Shown here in pieces: positions 23,101 to 36,900 of a stretch of 64,000 bases of DNA. The position numbers were made by a program, and so were the translations under genes. The stretch's first letter is position 1, and each line of letters begins with the position of its first letter. The notes under the pieces are model-generated. The model was not told the DNA's origin. It ran no database searches and saw only the letters and a program-made list of their open reading frames with translations. Source of the stretch: Prosopocoilus inquinatus (lineage: Eukaryota; Arthropoda; Insecta; Coleoptera; Lucanidae); contig CM069877.1 in assembly GCA_036172665.1 (NCBI GenBank), positions 25,569,001 to 25,633,000 of the forward strand, read 5' to 3'.

Positions 23101-25186
23101 TATTTCCAGCTTCTGCTGCGTCCGAAAACGTCGTATCTCACATCAGAGTTACTGGAGTCCATCGAAACGTCAAATAACCTCATAGATAAGTAAGGATCGA
23201 TTAGATACAGCACAGGAACAACGCTAATGCGTGTTGTTTCGTTTAAAACTATTTCTAGCTTCAGCTGCGTCCGAGAACTTCGTATCTCACATCAAAGTTA
23301 CTGGAGTCCATCGAAACGCCAAATAACATGACAGATGAGTAAGGATCGATTAGATACATCACAGGAGCAACGCTAATGCGTGTTGTTTCGTTTAAAACTA
23401 TTTCCAACTTCTGCTGCGTCCGAAAATTTCTTATCTCACATTAGAGTTACTGGAGTCCATCGAAACGTCAAATAACATGATAGATGAGTAAGGATCGATT
23501 AGATACATCACAGGAACAACGCTAATACGTGTTATTTCATTTAAAACTATTTCCAGCTTCAGCTGCGTCCGAGAACTTCGTATCTCACATCAAAGTTACT
23601 GAAGTCCATCGAAACGCCAAATAACATAGTAGATAAGTAAGGATCGATTAGATACATCACAGGAACAACGCTAATACGTGTTGTTTCGTTCAAAACTATT
23701 TCCAGCTTCTGCTGCGTCCGAAAACTTTGTATCTCACATCAGAGTTACCGGAGTCCATCCAAACGCCAAATAACATTATAAATGAGTAAGGATCGATTAG
23801 ATACATCACAGGAACAACGCTAATGCGTGTTGTTTCGTTTAAAACTATTTCCAGTTTCTGCTGCGTCCGAAAACTTCATACCTCACATCTGAGTTACTGT
23901 TGTCCGTTGAAACGTCAAATAACATGATAGATGAGTAAGGATCGATTAGATACATCACGGGAACAACGCTAATGCGTGTTGTTTCGTTTAAAACTATTTC
24001 TAGCTTCAGCTGCGTCCGAGAACTTCGTATCTCACATCAAAGTTACTGGAGTCCATCGAAACGTCAAATAACATGACAGATGAGTAAGGATCGATTAGAT
24101 ACATCACAGGAACAACGCTAATGCGTGTTGTTTCGTTTAAAACTATTTCCAACTTCTGCTGCGTCCGAAAATTTCGTATCTCACATTAGAGTTACTGGAG
24201 TCCATCGAAACGTCAAATAACATGATAGATGAGTAAGGATCGATTAGATACATCACAGGAACAACGCTAATACGTGTTATTTCATTTAAAACTATTTCCA
24301 GCTTCAGCTGCGTCCGAGAACTTCGTATCTCACATCAAAGTTACTGAAGTCCATCGAAACGCCAAATAACATAGTAGATAAGTAAGGATCGATTAGATAC
24401 ATCACAGGAACAACGCTAATACGTGTTGTTTCGTTCAAAACTATTTCCAGCTTCTGCTGCGTCCGAAAACTTTGTATCTTACATCAGAGTTACCGGAGTC
24501 CATCCAAACGCCAAATAACATTATAAATGAGTAAGGATCGATTAGATACATCACAGGAAGAACGCTAATGCGTGTTGTTTCGTTTAAAACTATTTCCAGT
24601 TTCTGCTGCGTCCGAAAACTTCATACCTCACATCTGAGTTACTGTTGTCCGTTGAAACGTCAAATAACATGATAGATGAGTAAGGATCGATTAGATACAT
24701 CACAGGAACAACGCTAATGCGTTTTGTTTCGTTTAAAACTATTTCTAGCTTCTGCTGCGTCCGAAAATTTCGTATCTCACATTAGAGTTACTGGAGTCCA
24801 TCGAAACGTCAAATAACATGATAGATGAGTAAGGATCGATTAGATACATCACAGGAACAACGCTAATACGTGTTGTTTCGTTCAAAACTATTTCCAGCTT
24901 CTGCTGCGTCCGAAAACTTTGTATCTAACATCAGAGTTACCGGAGTCCATCCAAACGTCAAATAACATGATAGATGAGTAAGGATCGATTAGATACATCA
25001 CAGGAACAACGCTAATGCGTGTTGTTTCATTTAAAACTATTTCCAGCTCCCGCTGCGTCCAAAAACTTCGTATCTCACATCAGAGTTACTAGAGTCCATC
25101 GAAACGTCAAATAACATGATAGATAAGTAAGGATCGATTAGATACAGCACAGGAACAACGCTAATGCGTGTTGTTTCGTTTAAAAC

Positions 25187-28100
25187 TATTTCCAGCTTCT
25201 GCTGCGTCCGAGAACTTCGTATCTCACATCAAAGTTACTGGAGTCCATCGAAACGCCAAATAACATGATAGATGAGTAAGGATCGATTACATACATCACA
25301 GGAACAACGCTAATACGTGTTGTTTCGTTTAAAACTATTTCCAGCTTCTGCTGCGTCCGAAAACGTCGTATCTCACATCAGAGTTACTGGAGTCCATCGA
25401 AACGTCAAATAACCTCATAGATAAGTAAGGATCGATTAGATACAGCACAGGAACAACGCTAATGCGTGTTGTTTCGTTTAAAACTATTTCTAGCTTCAGC
25501 TGCGTCCGAGAACTTCGTATCTCACATCAAAGTTACTGGAGTCCATCGAAACGCCAAATAACATGACAGATGAGTAAGGATCGATTAGATACATCACAGG
25601 AACAACGCTAATGCGTGTTGTTTCGTTTAAAACTATTTCCAACTTCTGCTGCGTCCGAAAATTTCTTATCTCACATTAGAGTTACTGGAGTCCATCGAAA
25701 CGTCAAATAACATGATAGATGAGTAAGGATCGATTAGATACATCACAGGAACAACGCTAATACGTGTTATTTCATTTAAAACTATTTCCAGCTTCAGCTG
25801 CGTCCGAGAAATTCGTATCTCACATCAAAGTTACTGAAGTCCATCGAAACGCCAAATAACATAGTAGATAAGTAAGGATCGATTAGATACATCACAGGAA
25901 CAACGCTAATACGTGTTGTTTCGTTCAAAACTATTTCCAGCTTCTGCTGCGTCCGAAAACTTTGTATCTCACATCAGAGTTACCGGAGTCCATCCAAACG
26001 CCAAATAACATTATAAATGAGTAAGGATCGATTAGATACATCACAGGAACAACGCTAATGCGTGTTATTTCGTTTAAAACTATTTCCAGTTTCTGCTGCG
26101 TCCGAAAACTTCATACCTCACATCTGAGTTACTGTTGTCCGTTGAAACGTCAAATAACATGATAGATGAGTAAGGATCGATTAGATACATCACAGGAACA
26201 ACGCTAATGCGTGTTGTTTCGTTTAAAACTATTTCTAGCTTCAGCTGCGTCCGAGAACTTCGTATCTCACATCAAAGTTACTGGAGTCCATCGAAACGTC
26301 AAATAACATGACAGATGAGTAAGGATCGATTAGATACATCACAGGAACAACGCTAATGCGTGTTGTTTCGTTTAAAACTATTTCCAACTTCTGCTGCGTC
26401 CGAAAATTTCGTATCTCACATTAGAGTTACTGGAGTCCATCGAAACGTCAAATAACATGATAGATGAGTAAGGATCGATTAGATACATCACAGGAACAAC
26501 GCTAATACGTGTTATTTCATTTAAAACTATTTCCAGCTTCAGCTGCGTCCGAGAACTTCGTATCTCACATCAAAGTTACTGAAGTCCATCGAAACGCCAA
26601 ATAACATAGTAGATAAGTAAGGATCGATTAGATACATCACAGGAACAACGCTAATACGTGTTGTTTCGTTCAAAACTATTTCCAGCTTCTGCTGCGTCCG
26701 AAAACTTTGTATCTTACATCAGAGTTACTGGAGTCCATCGAAACGCCAAATAACATGATAGATGAGTAAGGATCGATTACATACATCACAGGAACAACGC
26801 TAATACGTGTTGTTTCGTTTAAAACTATTTCCAGCTTCTGCTGCGTCCGAAAACGTCGTATCTCACATCAGAGTTACTGGAGTCCATCGAAACGTCAAAT
26901 AACCTCATAGATAAGTAAGGATCGATTAGATACAGCACAGGAACAACGCTAATGCGTGTTGTTTCGTTTAAAACTATTTCTAGCTTCAGCTGCGTCCGAG
27001 AACTTCGTATCTCACATCAAAGTTACTGGAGTCCATCGAAACGCCAAATAACATGACAGATGAGTAAGGATCGATTAGATACATCACAGGAACAACGCTA
27101 ATGCGTGTTGTTTCGTTTAAAACTATTTCCAACTTCTGCTGCGTCCGAAAATTTCTTATCTCACATTAGAGTTACTGGAGTCCATCGAAACGTCAAATAA
27201 CATGATAGATGAGTAAGGATCGATTAGATACATCACAGGAACAACGCTAATACGTGTTATTTCATTTAAAACTATTTCCAGCTTCAGCTGCGTCCGAGAA
27301 ATTCGTATCTCACATCAAAGTTACTGAAGTCCATCGAAACGCCAAATAACATAGTAGATAAGTAAGGATCGATTAGATACATCACAGGAACAACGCTAAT
27401 GCGTGTTGTTTCGTTTAAAACTATTTCCAGTTTCTGCTGCGTCCGAAAACTTCATACCTCACATCTGAGTTACTGTTGTCCGTTGAAACGTCAAATAACA
27501 TGATAGATGAGTAAGGATCGATTAGATACATCACAGGAACAACGCTAATGCGTGTTGTTTCGTTTAAAACTATGTCTAGCTTCAGCTGCGTCCGAGAACT
27601 TCGTATCTCACATCAAAGTTACTGGAGTCCATCGAAACGTCAAATAACATGACAGATGAGTAAGGATCGATTAGATACATCACAGGAACAACGCTAATGC
27701 GTGTTGTTTCGTTTAATACTATTTCCAACTTCTGCTGCGTCCGAAAATTTCGTATCTCACATTAGAGTTACTGGAGTCCATCGAAACGTCAAATAACATG
27801 ATAGATGAGTAAGGATCGATTAGATACATCACAGGAACAACGCTAATACGTGTTGTTTCATTTAAAACTATTTCCAGCTTCTGCTGCGTCCGAGAACATC
27901 GTATCTCACATCAGAGTTACTGGAGTCCATCGAAACGTCAAATAACCTGATAGATAAGTAAGGATCGATTAGATACAGCACAGGAACAACGCTAATGCGT
28001 GTTGTTTCGTTTAAAACTATTTCTAGCTTCAGCTGCGTCCGAGAACTTCGTATCTCACATCAAAGTTACTGGAGTCCATCGAAACGCCAAATAACATGAT

Positions 28101-31100
28101 AGATGAGTAAGGATCGATTAGATACATCACAGGAACAACGCTAATGCGTGTTGTTTCGTTTAAAACTATTTCCAGCTTCTGCTGCGTCCGAAAATTTCGT
28201 ATCTCACATTAGAGTTACTGGAGTCCATCGAAAGGTCAAATAACACGATAGATAAGTAAGGATCGATTAGATACATCACAGGAACAACGCTGATACGTGT
28301 TGTTTCGTTCAAAACTATTTCCAGCTTCTGCTGCGTCCGAAAACTTTGTATCTCACATCAGAGTTACCGGAGTCAATCCAAACGTCAAATAACATGATAG
28401 ATGAGTAAGGATCGATTAGATACATCACAGGAACAACGCTAATGCGTGTTGTTTCATTTAAAACTATTTCCAGCTCCCGCTGCGTCCAAAAACTTCGTAT
28501 CTCACATCAGAGTTACTAGAGTCCATCCAAACGCCAAATAACATTATAAATGAGTAAGGATCGATTAGATACATCACAGGAACGACGCTAATGCGTGTTG
28601 TTTCGTTTAAAACTATTTCTAGCTTCAGCTGCGTCCGAGAACTTCGTATCTCACATCAAAGTTACTGGAGTCCATCGAAACGTCAAATAACATGACAGAT
28701 GAGTAAGGATCGATTAGATACATCACAGGAACAACGCTAATGCGTGTTGTTTCGTTTAAAACTATTTCCAACTTCTGCTGCGTCCGAAAATTTCGTATCT
28801 CACATTAGAGTTACTGGAGTCCATCGAAACGTCAAATAACATGATAGATGAGTAAGGATCGATTAGATACATCACAGGAACAACGCTAATACGTGTTATT
28901 TCATTTAAAACTATTTCCAGCTTCAGCTGCGTCCGAGAACTTCTTATCTCACATCAAAGTTACTGAAGTCCATCGAAACGCCAAATAACATAGTAGATAA
29001 GTAAGGATCGATTAGATACATCACAGGAACAACGCTAATACGTGTTGTTTCGTTCAAAACTATTTCCAGCTTCTGCTGCGTCCGAAAACTTTGTATCTTA
29101 CATCAGAGTTACCGGAGTCCATCCAAACGCCAAATAACATTATAAATGAGTAAGGATCGATTAGATACATCACAGGAAGAACGCTAATGCGTGTTGTTTC
29201 GTTTAAAACTATTTCCAGTTTCTGCTGCGTCCGAAAACTTCATACCTCACATCTGAGTTACTGTTGTCCGTTGAAACGTCAAATAACATGATAGATGAGT
29301 AAGGATCGATTAGATACATCACAGGAACAACGCTAATGCGTTTTGTTTCGTTTAAAACTATTTCTAGTTTCTGCTGCGTCCGAAAATTTCGTATCTCACA
29401 TTAGAGTTACTGGAGTCCATCGAAACGTCAAATAACATGATAGATGAGTAAGGATCGATTAGATACATCACAGGAACAACGCTAATACGTGTTGTTTCGT
29501 TCAAAACTATTTCCAGCTTCTGCTGCGTCCGAAAACTTTGTATCTAACATCAGAGTTACCGGAGTCCATCGAAACGTCAAATAACATGATAGATGAGTAA
29601 GGATCGATTACATACATCACAGGAACAACGCTAATGCGTGTTGTTTCATTTAAAACTATTTCCAGCTTCTGCTGCGTCCGAGAACATCGTATCTCACATC
29701 AGAGTTACTGGAGTACATCGAAACGTCAAATAACCTGATAGATAAGTAAGGATCGATTAGATACAGCACAGGAACATCGCTAATGCGTGTTGTTTCGTTT
29801 AAAACTATTTCTAGCTTCAGCTGCGTCCGAGAACTTCGTATCTCACATCAAAGTTACTGGAGTCCATCGAAACGCCAAATAACATGATAGATGAGTAAGG
29901 ATCGATTAGATACATCACAGGAACAACGCTAATGCGTGTTGTTTCGTTTAAAACTATTTCCAGCTTCTGCTGCATCCGAAAATTTCGTATCTCACATTAG
30001 AGTTACTGGAGTCCATCGAAACGTCAAATAACATGATAGATGAGTAAGGATCGATTAGATACATCACAGGAACAACGCTAATACGTGTTATTTCATTTAA
30101 AACTATTTCCAGCTTCAGCTGCGTCCGAGAACTTCGTGTCTCACATCAAAGTTACTGGAGTCCATCGAAACGCCAAATAAGATAGTAGATAAGTAAGGAT
30201 CGATTAGATACATCACAGGAACAACGCTAATACGTGTTGTTTCGTTCAAAACTATTTCCAGCTTCTGCTGCGTCCGAAAACTTCATATCTCACATCTGAG
30301 TTACTGTTGTCCGTTGAAACGTCAAATAACATGATAGATGAGTAAGGATCGATTAGATACATCACAGGAACAACGCTAATGCGTGTTGTTTCGTTTAAAA
30401 CTATGTCTAGCTTCAGCTGCGTCCGAGAACTTCGTATCTCACATCAAAGTTACTGGAGTCCATCGAAACGTCAAATAACATGACAGATGAGTAAGGATCG
30501 ATTAGATACATCACAGGAACAACGCTAATGCGTGTTGTTTCGTTTAATACTATTTCCAACTTCTGCTGCGTCCGAAAATTTCGTATCTCACATTAGAGTT
30601 ACTGGAGTCCATCGAAACGTCAAATAACATGATAGATGAGTAAGGATCGATTAGATACATCACAGGAACAACGCTAATATGTGTTGTTTCATTTAAAACT
30701 ATTTCCAGCTTCTGCTGCGTCCGAGAACATCGTATCTCACATCAGAGTTACTGGAGTCCATCGAAACGTCAAATAACCTGATAGATAAGTAAGGATCGAT
30801 TAGATACAGCACAGGAACAACGCTAATGCGTGTTGTTTCGTTTAAAACTATTTCTAGCTTCAGCTGCGTCCGAGAACTTCGTATCTCACATCAAAGTTAC
30901 TGGAGTCCATCGAAACGCCAAATAACATGATAGATGAGTAAGGATCGATTAGATACATCACAGGAACAACGCTAATGCGTGTTGTTTCGTTTAAAACTAT
31001 TTCCAGCTTCTGCTGCGTCCGAAAATTTCGTATCTCACATTAGAGTTACTGGAGTCCATCGAAAGGTCAAATAACACGATAGATAAGTAAGGATCGATTA

Positions 31101-33977
31101 GATACATCACAGGAACAACGCTGATACGTGTTGTTTCGTTCAAAACTATTTCCAGCTTCTGCTGCGTCCGAAAACTTTGTATCTCACATCAGAGTTACCG
31201 GAGTCAATCCAAACGTCAAATAACATGATAGATGAGTAAGGATCGATTAGATACATCACAGGAACAACGCTAATGCGTGTTGTTTCATTTAAAACTATTT
31301 CCAGCTCCCGCTGCGTCCAAAAACTTCGTATCTCACATCAGAGTTACTAGAGTCCATCCAAACGCCAAATAACATTATAAATGAGTAAGGATCGATTAGA
31401 TACATCACAGGAACAACGCTAATGCGTGTTGTTTCGTTTAAAACTATTTCTAGCTTCAGCTGCGTCCGAGAACTTCGTATCTCACATCAAAGTTACTGGA
31501 GTCCATCGAAACGTCAAATAACATGACAGATGAGTAAGGATCGATTAGATACATCACAGGAACAACGCTAATGCGTGTTGTTTCGTTTAAAACTATTTCC
31601 AACTTCTGCTGCGTCCGAAAATTTCGTATCTCACATTAGAGTTACTGGAGTCCATCGAAACGTCAAATAACATGATAGATGAGTAAGGATCGATTAGATA
31701 CATCACAGGAACAACGCTAATACGTGTTATTTCATTTAAAACTATTTCCAGCTTCAGCTGCGTCCGAGAACTTCGTATCTCACATCAAAGTTACTGGAGT
31801 CCATCGAAACGCCAAATAACATGATAGATGAGTAAGGATCGATTACATACATCACAGGAACAACGCTAATACGTGTTGTTTCGTTTAAAACTATTTCCAG
31901 CTTCTGCTGCGTCCGAAAACGTCGTATCTCACATCAGAGTTACTGGAGTCCATCGAAACGTCAAATAACCTCATAGATAAGTAAGGATCGATTAGATACA
32001 GCACAGGAACAACGCTAATGCGTGTTGTTTCGTTTAAAACTATTTCTAGCTTCAGCTGCGTCCGAGAACTTCGTATCTCACATCAAAGTTACTGGAGTCC
32101 ATCGAAACGCCAAATAACATGACAGATGAGTAAGGATCGATTAGATACATCACAGGAGCAACGCTAATGCGTGTTGTTTCGTTTAAAACTATTTCCAACT
32201 TCTGCTGCGTCCGAAAATTTCTTATCTCACATTAGAGTTACTGGAGTCCATCGAAACGTCAAATAACATGATAGATGAGTAAGGATCGATTAGATACATC
32301 ACAGGAACAACGCTAATACGTGTTATTTCATTTAAAACTATTTCCAGCTTCAGCTGCGTCCGAGAACTTCGTATCTCACATCAAAGTTACTGAAGTCCAT
32401 CGAAACGCCAAATAACATAGTAGATAAGTAAGGATCGATTAGATACATCACAGGAACAACGCTAATACGTGTTGTTTCGTTCAAAACTATTTCCAGCTTC
32501 TGCTGCGTCCGAAAACTTTGTATCTCACATCAGAGTTACCGGAGTCCATCCAAACGCCAAATAACATTATAAATGAGTAAGGATCGATTAGATACATCAC
32601 AGGAACAACGCTAATGCGTGTTGTTTCGTTTAAAACTATTTCCAGTTTCTGCTGCGTCCGAAAACTTCATACCTCACATCTGAGTTACTGTTGTCCGTTG
32701 AAACGTCAAATAACATGATAGATGAGTAAGGATCGATTAGATACATCACAGGAACAACGCTAATGCGTGTTGTTTCGTTTAAAACTATTTCTAGCTTCAG
32801 CTGCGTCCGAGAACTTCGTATCTCACATCAAAGTTACTGGAGTCCATCGAAACGTCAAATAACATGACAGATGAGTAAGGATCGATTAGATACATCACAG
32901 GAACAACGCTAATGCGTGTTGTTTCGTTTAAAACTATTTCCAACTTCTGCTGCGTCCGAAAATTTCGTATCTCACATTAGAGTTACTGGAGTCCATCGAA
33001 ACGTCAAATAACATGATAGATGAGTAAGGATCGATTAGATACATCACAGGAACAACGCTAATACGTGTTATTTCATTTAAAACTATTTCCAGCTTCAGCT
33101 GCGTCCGAGAACTTCGTATCTCACATCAAAGTTACTGAAGTCCATCGAAACGCCAAATAACATAGTAGATAAGTAAGGATCGATTAGATACATCACAGGA
33201 ACAACGCTAATACGTGTTGTTTCGTTCAAAACTATTTCCAGCTTCTGCTGCGTCCGAAAACTTTGTATCTTACATCAGAGTTACCGGAGTCCATCCAAAC
33301 GCCAAATAACATTATAAATGAGTAAGGATCGATTAGATACATCACAGGAAGAACGCTAATGCGTGTTGTTTCGTTTAAAACTATTTCCAGTTTCTGCTGC
33401 GTCCGAAAACTTCATACCTCACATCTGAGTTACTGTTGTCCGTTGAAACGTCAAATAACATGATAGATGAGTAAGGATCGATTAGATACATCACAGGAAC
33501 AACGCTAATGCGTTTTGTTTCGTTTAAAACTATTTCTAGCTTCTGCTGCGTCCGAAAATTTCGTATCTCACATTAGAGTTACTGGAGTCCATCGAAACGT
33601 CAAATAACATGATAGATGAGTAAGGATCGATTAGATACATCACAGGAACAACGCTAATACGTGTTGTTTCGTTCAAAACTATTTCCAGCTTCTGCTGCGT
33701 CCGAAAACTTTGTATCTAACATCAGAGTTACCGGAGTCCATCCAAACGTCAAATAACATGATAGATGAGTAAGGATCGATTAGATACATCACAGGAACAA
33801 CGCTAATGCGTGTTGTTTCATTTAAAACTATTTCCAGCTCCCGCTGCGTCCAAAAACTTCGTATCTCACATCAGAGTTACTAGAGTCCATCGAAACGTCA
33901 AATAACATGATAGATAAGTAAGGATCGATTAGATACAGCACAGGAACAACGCTAATGCGTGTTGTTTCGTTTAAAAC
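25187..33977. repeat. 59-monomer HOR, copy B (8,791 bp)
   Basis: Copy B lies directly after copy A and has the same first and last monomers and the same internal order, including the 19-mer round at 27571-30401. Differences I noticed from A are few outside the first ten monomers, for example aatatg near 30679. A gttatttcg occurs near 26065. Exact spacing of all shared landmarks at 8,791 bp with no indel difference shows a recent tandem duplication. Confidence 0.9.
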
Positions 33978-36900
33978 TATTTCCAGCTTCTGCTGCGTCC
34001 GAGAACTTCGTATCTCACATCAAAGTTACTGGAGTCCATCGAAACGCCAAATAACATGATAGATGAGTAAGGATCGATTACATACATCACAGGAACAACG
34101 CTAATACGTGTTGTTTCGTTTAAAACTATTTCCAGCTTCTGCTGCGTCCGAAAACGTCGTATCTCACATCAGAGTTACTGGAGTCCATCGAAACGTCAAA
34201 TAACCTCATAGATAAGTAAGGATCGATTAGATACAGCACAGGAACAACGCTAATGCGTGTTGTTTCGTTTAAAACTATTTCTAGCTTCAGCTGCGTCCGA
34301 GAACTTCGTATCTCACATCAAAGTTACTGGAGTCCATCGAAACGCCAAATAACATGACAGATGAGTAAGGATCGATTAGATACATCACAGGAACAACGCT
34401 AATGCGTGTTGTTTCGTTTAAAACTATTTCCAACTTCTGCTGCGTCCGAAAATTTCTTATCTCACATTAGAGTTACTGGAGTCCATCGAAACGTCAAATA
34501 ACATGATAGATGAGTAAGGATCGATTAGATACATCACAGGAACAACGCTAATACGTGTTATTTCATTTAAAACTATTTCCAGCTTCAGCTGCGTCCGAGA
34601 AATTCGTATCTCACATCAAAGTTACTGAAGTCCATCGAAACGCCAAATAACATAGTAGATAAGTAAGGATCGATTAGATACATCACAGGAACAACGCTAA
34701 TACGTGTTGTTTCGTTCAAAACTATTTCCAGCTTCTGCTGCGTCCGAAAACTTTGTATCTCACATCAGAGTTACCGGAGTCCATCCAAACGCCAAATAAC
34801 ATTATAAATGAGTAAGGATCGATTAGATACATCACAGGAACAACGCTAATGCGTGTTGTTTCGTTTAAAACTATTTCCAGTTTCTGCTGCGTCCGAAAAC
34901 TTCATACCTCACATCTGAGTTACTGTTGTTCGTTGAAACGTCAAATAACATGATAGATGAGTAAGGATCGATTAGATACATCACAGGAACAACGCTAATG
35001 CGTGTTGTTTCGTTTAAAACTATGTCTAGCTTCAGCTGCGTCCGAGAACTTCGTATCTCACATCAAAGTTACTGGAGTCCATCGAAACGTCAAATAACAT
35101 GACAGATGAGTAAGGATCGATTAGATACATCACAGGAACAACGCTAAAGCGTGTTGTTTCGTTTAATACTATTTCCAACTTCTGCTGCGTCCGAAAATTT
35201 CGTATCTCACATTAGAGTTACTGGAGTCCATCGAAACGTCAAATAACATGATAGATGAGTAAGGATCGATTAGATACATCACAGGAACAACGCTAATACG
35301 TGTTGTTTCATTTAAAACTATTTCCAGCTTCTGCTGCGTCCGAGAACATCGTATCTCACATCAGAGTTACTGGAGTCCATCGAAACGTCAAATAACCTGA
35401 TAGATAAGTAAGGATCGATTAGATACAGCACAGGAACAACGCTAATGCGTGTTGTTTCGTTTAAAACTATTTCTAGCTTCAGCTGCGTCCGAGAACTTCG
35501 TATCTCACATCAAAGTTACTGGAGTCCATCGAAACGCCAAATAACATGATAGATGAGTAAGGATCGATTAGATACATCACAGGAACAACGCTAATGCGTG
35601 TTGTTTCGTTTAAAACTATTTCCAGCTTCTGCTGCGTCCGAAAATTTCGTATCTCACATTAGAGTTACTGGAGTCCATCGAAAGGTCAAATAACACGATA
35701 GATAAGTAAGGATCGATTAGATACATCACAGGAACAACGCTGATACGTGTTGTTTCGTTCAAAACTATTTCCAGCTTCTGCTGCGTCCGAAAACTTTGTA
35801 TCTCACATCAGAGTTACCGGAGTCAATCCAAACGTCAAATAACATGATAGATGAGTAAGGATCGATTAGATACATCACAGGAACAACGCTAATGCGTGTT
35901 GTTTCATTTAAAACTATTTCCAGCTCCCGCTGCGTCCAAAAACTTCGTATCTCACATCAGAGTTACTAGAGTCCATCCAAACGCCAAATAACATTATAAA
36001 TGAGTAAGGATCGATTAGATACATCACAGGAACGACGCTAATGCGTGTTGTTTCGTTTAAAACTATTTCTAGCTTCAGCTGCGTCCGAGAACTTCGTATC
36101 TCACATCAAAGTTACTGGAGTCCATCGAAACGTCAAATAACATGACAGATGAGTAAGGATCGATTAGATACATCACAGGAACAACGCTAATGCGTGTTGT
36201 TTCGTTTAAAACTATTTCCAACTTCTGCTGCGTCCGAAAATTTCGTATCTCACATTAGAGTTACTGGAGTCCATCGAAACGTCAAATAACATGATAGATG
36301 AGTAAGGATCGATTAGATACATCACAGGAACAACGCTAATACGTGTTATTTCATTTAAAACTATTTCCAGCTTCAGCTGCGTCCGAGAACTTCTTATCTC
36401 ACATCAAAGTTACTGAAGTCCATCGAAACGCCAAATAACATAGTAGATAAGTAAGGATCGATTAGATACATCACAGGAACAACGCTAATACGTGTTGTTT
36501 CGTTCAAAACTATTTCCAGCTTCTGCTGCGTCCGAAAACTTTGTATCTTACATCAGAGTTACCGGAGTCCATCCAAACGCCAAATAACATTATAAATGAG
36601 TAAGGATCGATTAGATACATCACAGGAAGAACGCTAATGCGTGTTGTTTCGTTTAAAACTATTTCCAGTTTCTGCTGCGTCCGAAAACTTCATACCTCAC
36701 ATCTGAGTTACTGTTGTCCGTTGAAACGTCAAATAACATGATAGATGAGTAAGGATCGATTAGATACATCACAGGAACAACGCTAATGCGTTTTGTTTCG
36801 TTTAAAACTATTTCTAGTTTCTGCTGCGTCCGAAAATTTCGTATCTCACATTAGAGTTACTGGAGTCCATCGAAACGTCAAATAACATGATAGATGAGTA

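Larger units (their letters stand above)
16396..25186. repeat. 59-monomer HOR, copy A (8,791 bp)
   Basis: Copy A begins with the gagaacttcg/gattacatac monomer and ends with a gctcccgctg monomer. Copy B begins at 25187 with the same monomer, and the same boundary recurs at 33978. Landmarks repeat at exactly 8,791 bp: aaaacgtcg monomers at 16545/25336, 18035/26826 and 23101/31892, tatgtct monomers at 18780/27571 and 21611/30402, and the rare acgacgc at 19791/28582. Between 17.9 and 25.2 kb I noticed only two substitutions against copy B: aatacg/aatatg near 21890/30680 and cacggg/cacagg near 23958/32749. The first ten monomers differ more (gagcaac, acttcg against aattcg). Confidence 0.9.

Noticed and set aside
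16396..33977. Assembly artefact as the sole cause of the 59-mer copies
   Set aside because: The copies carry some private substitutions and differ in their first ten monomers, which argues for real duplications, but reads are needed to exclude a collapsed or duplicated contig.
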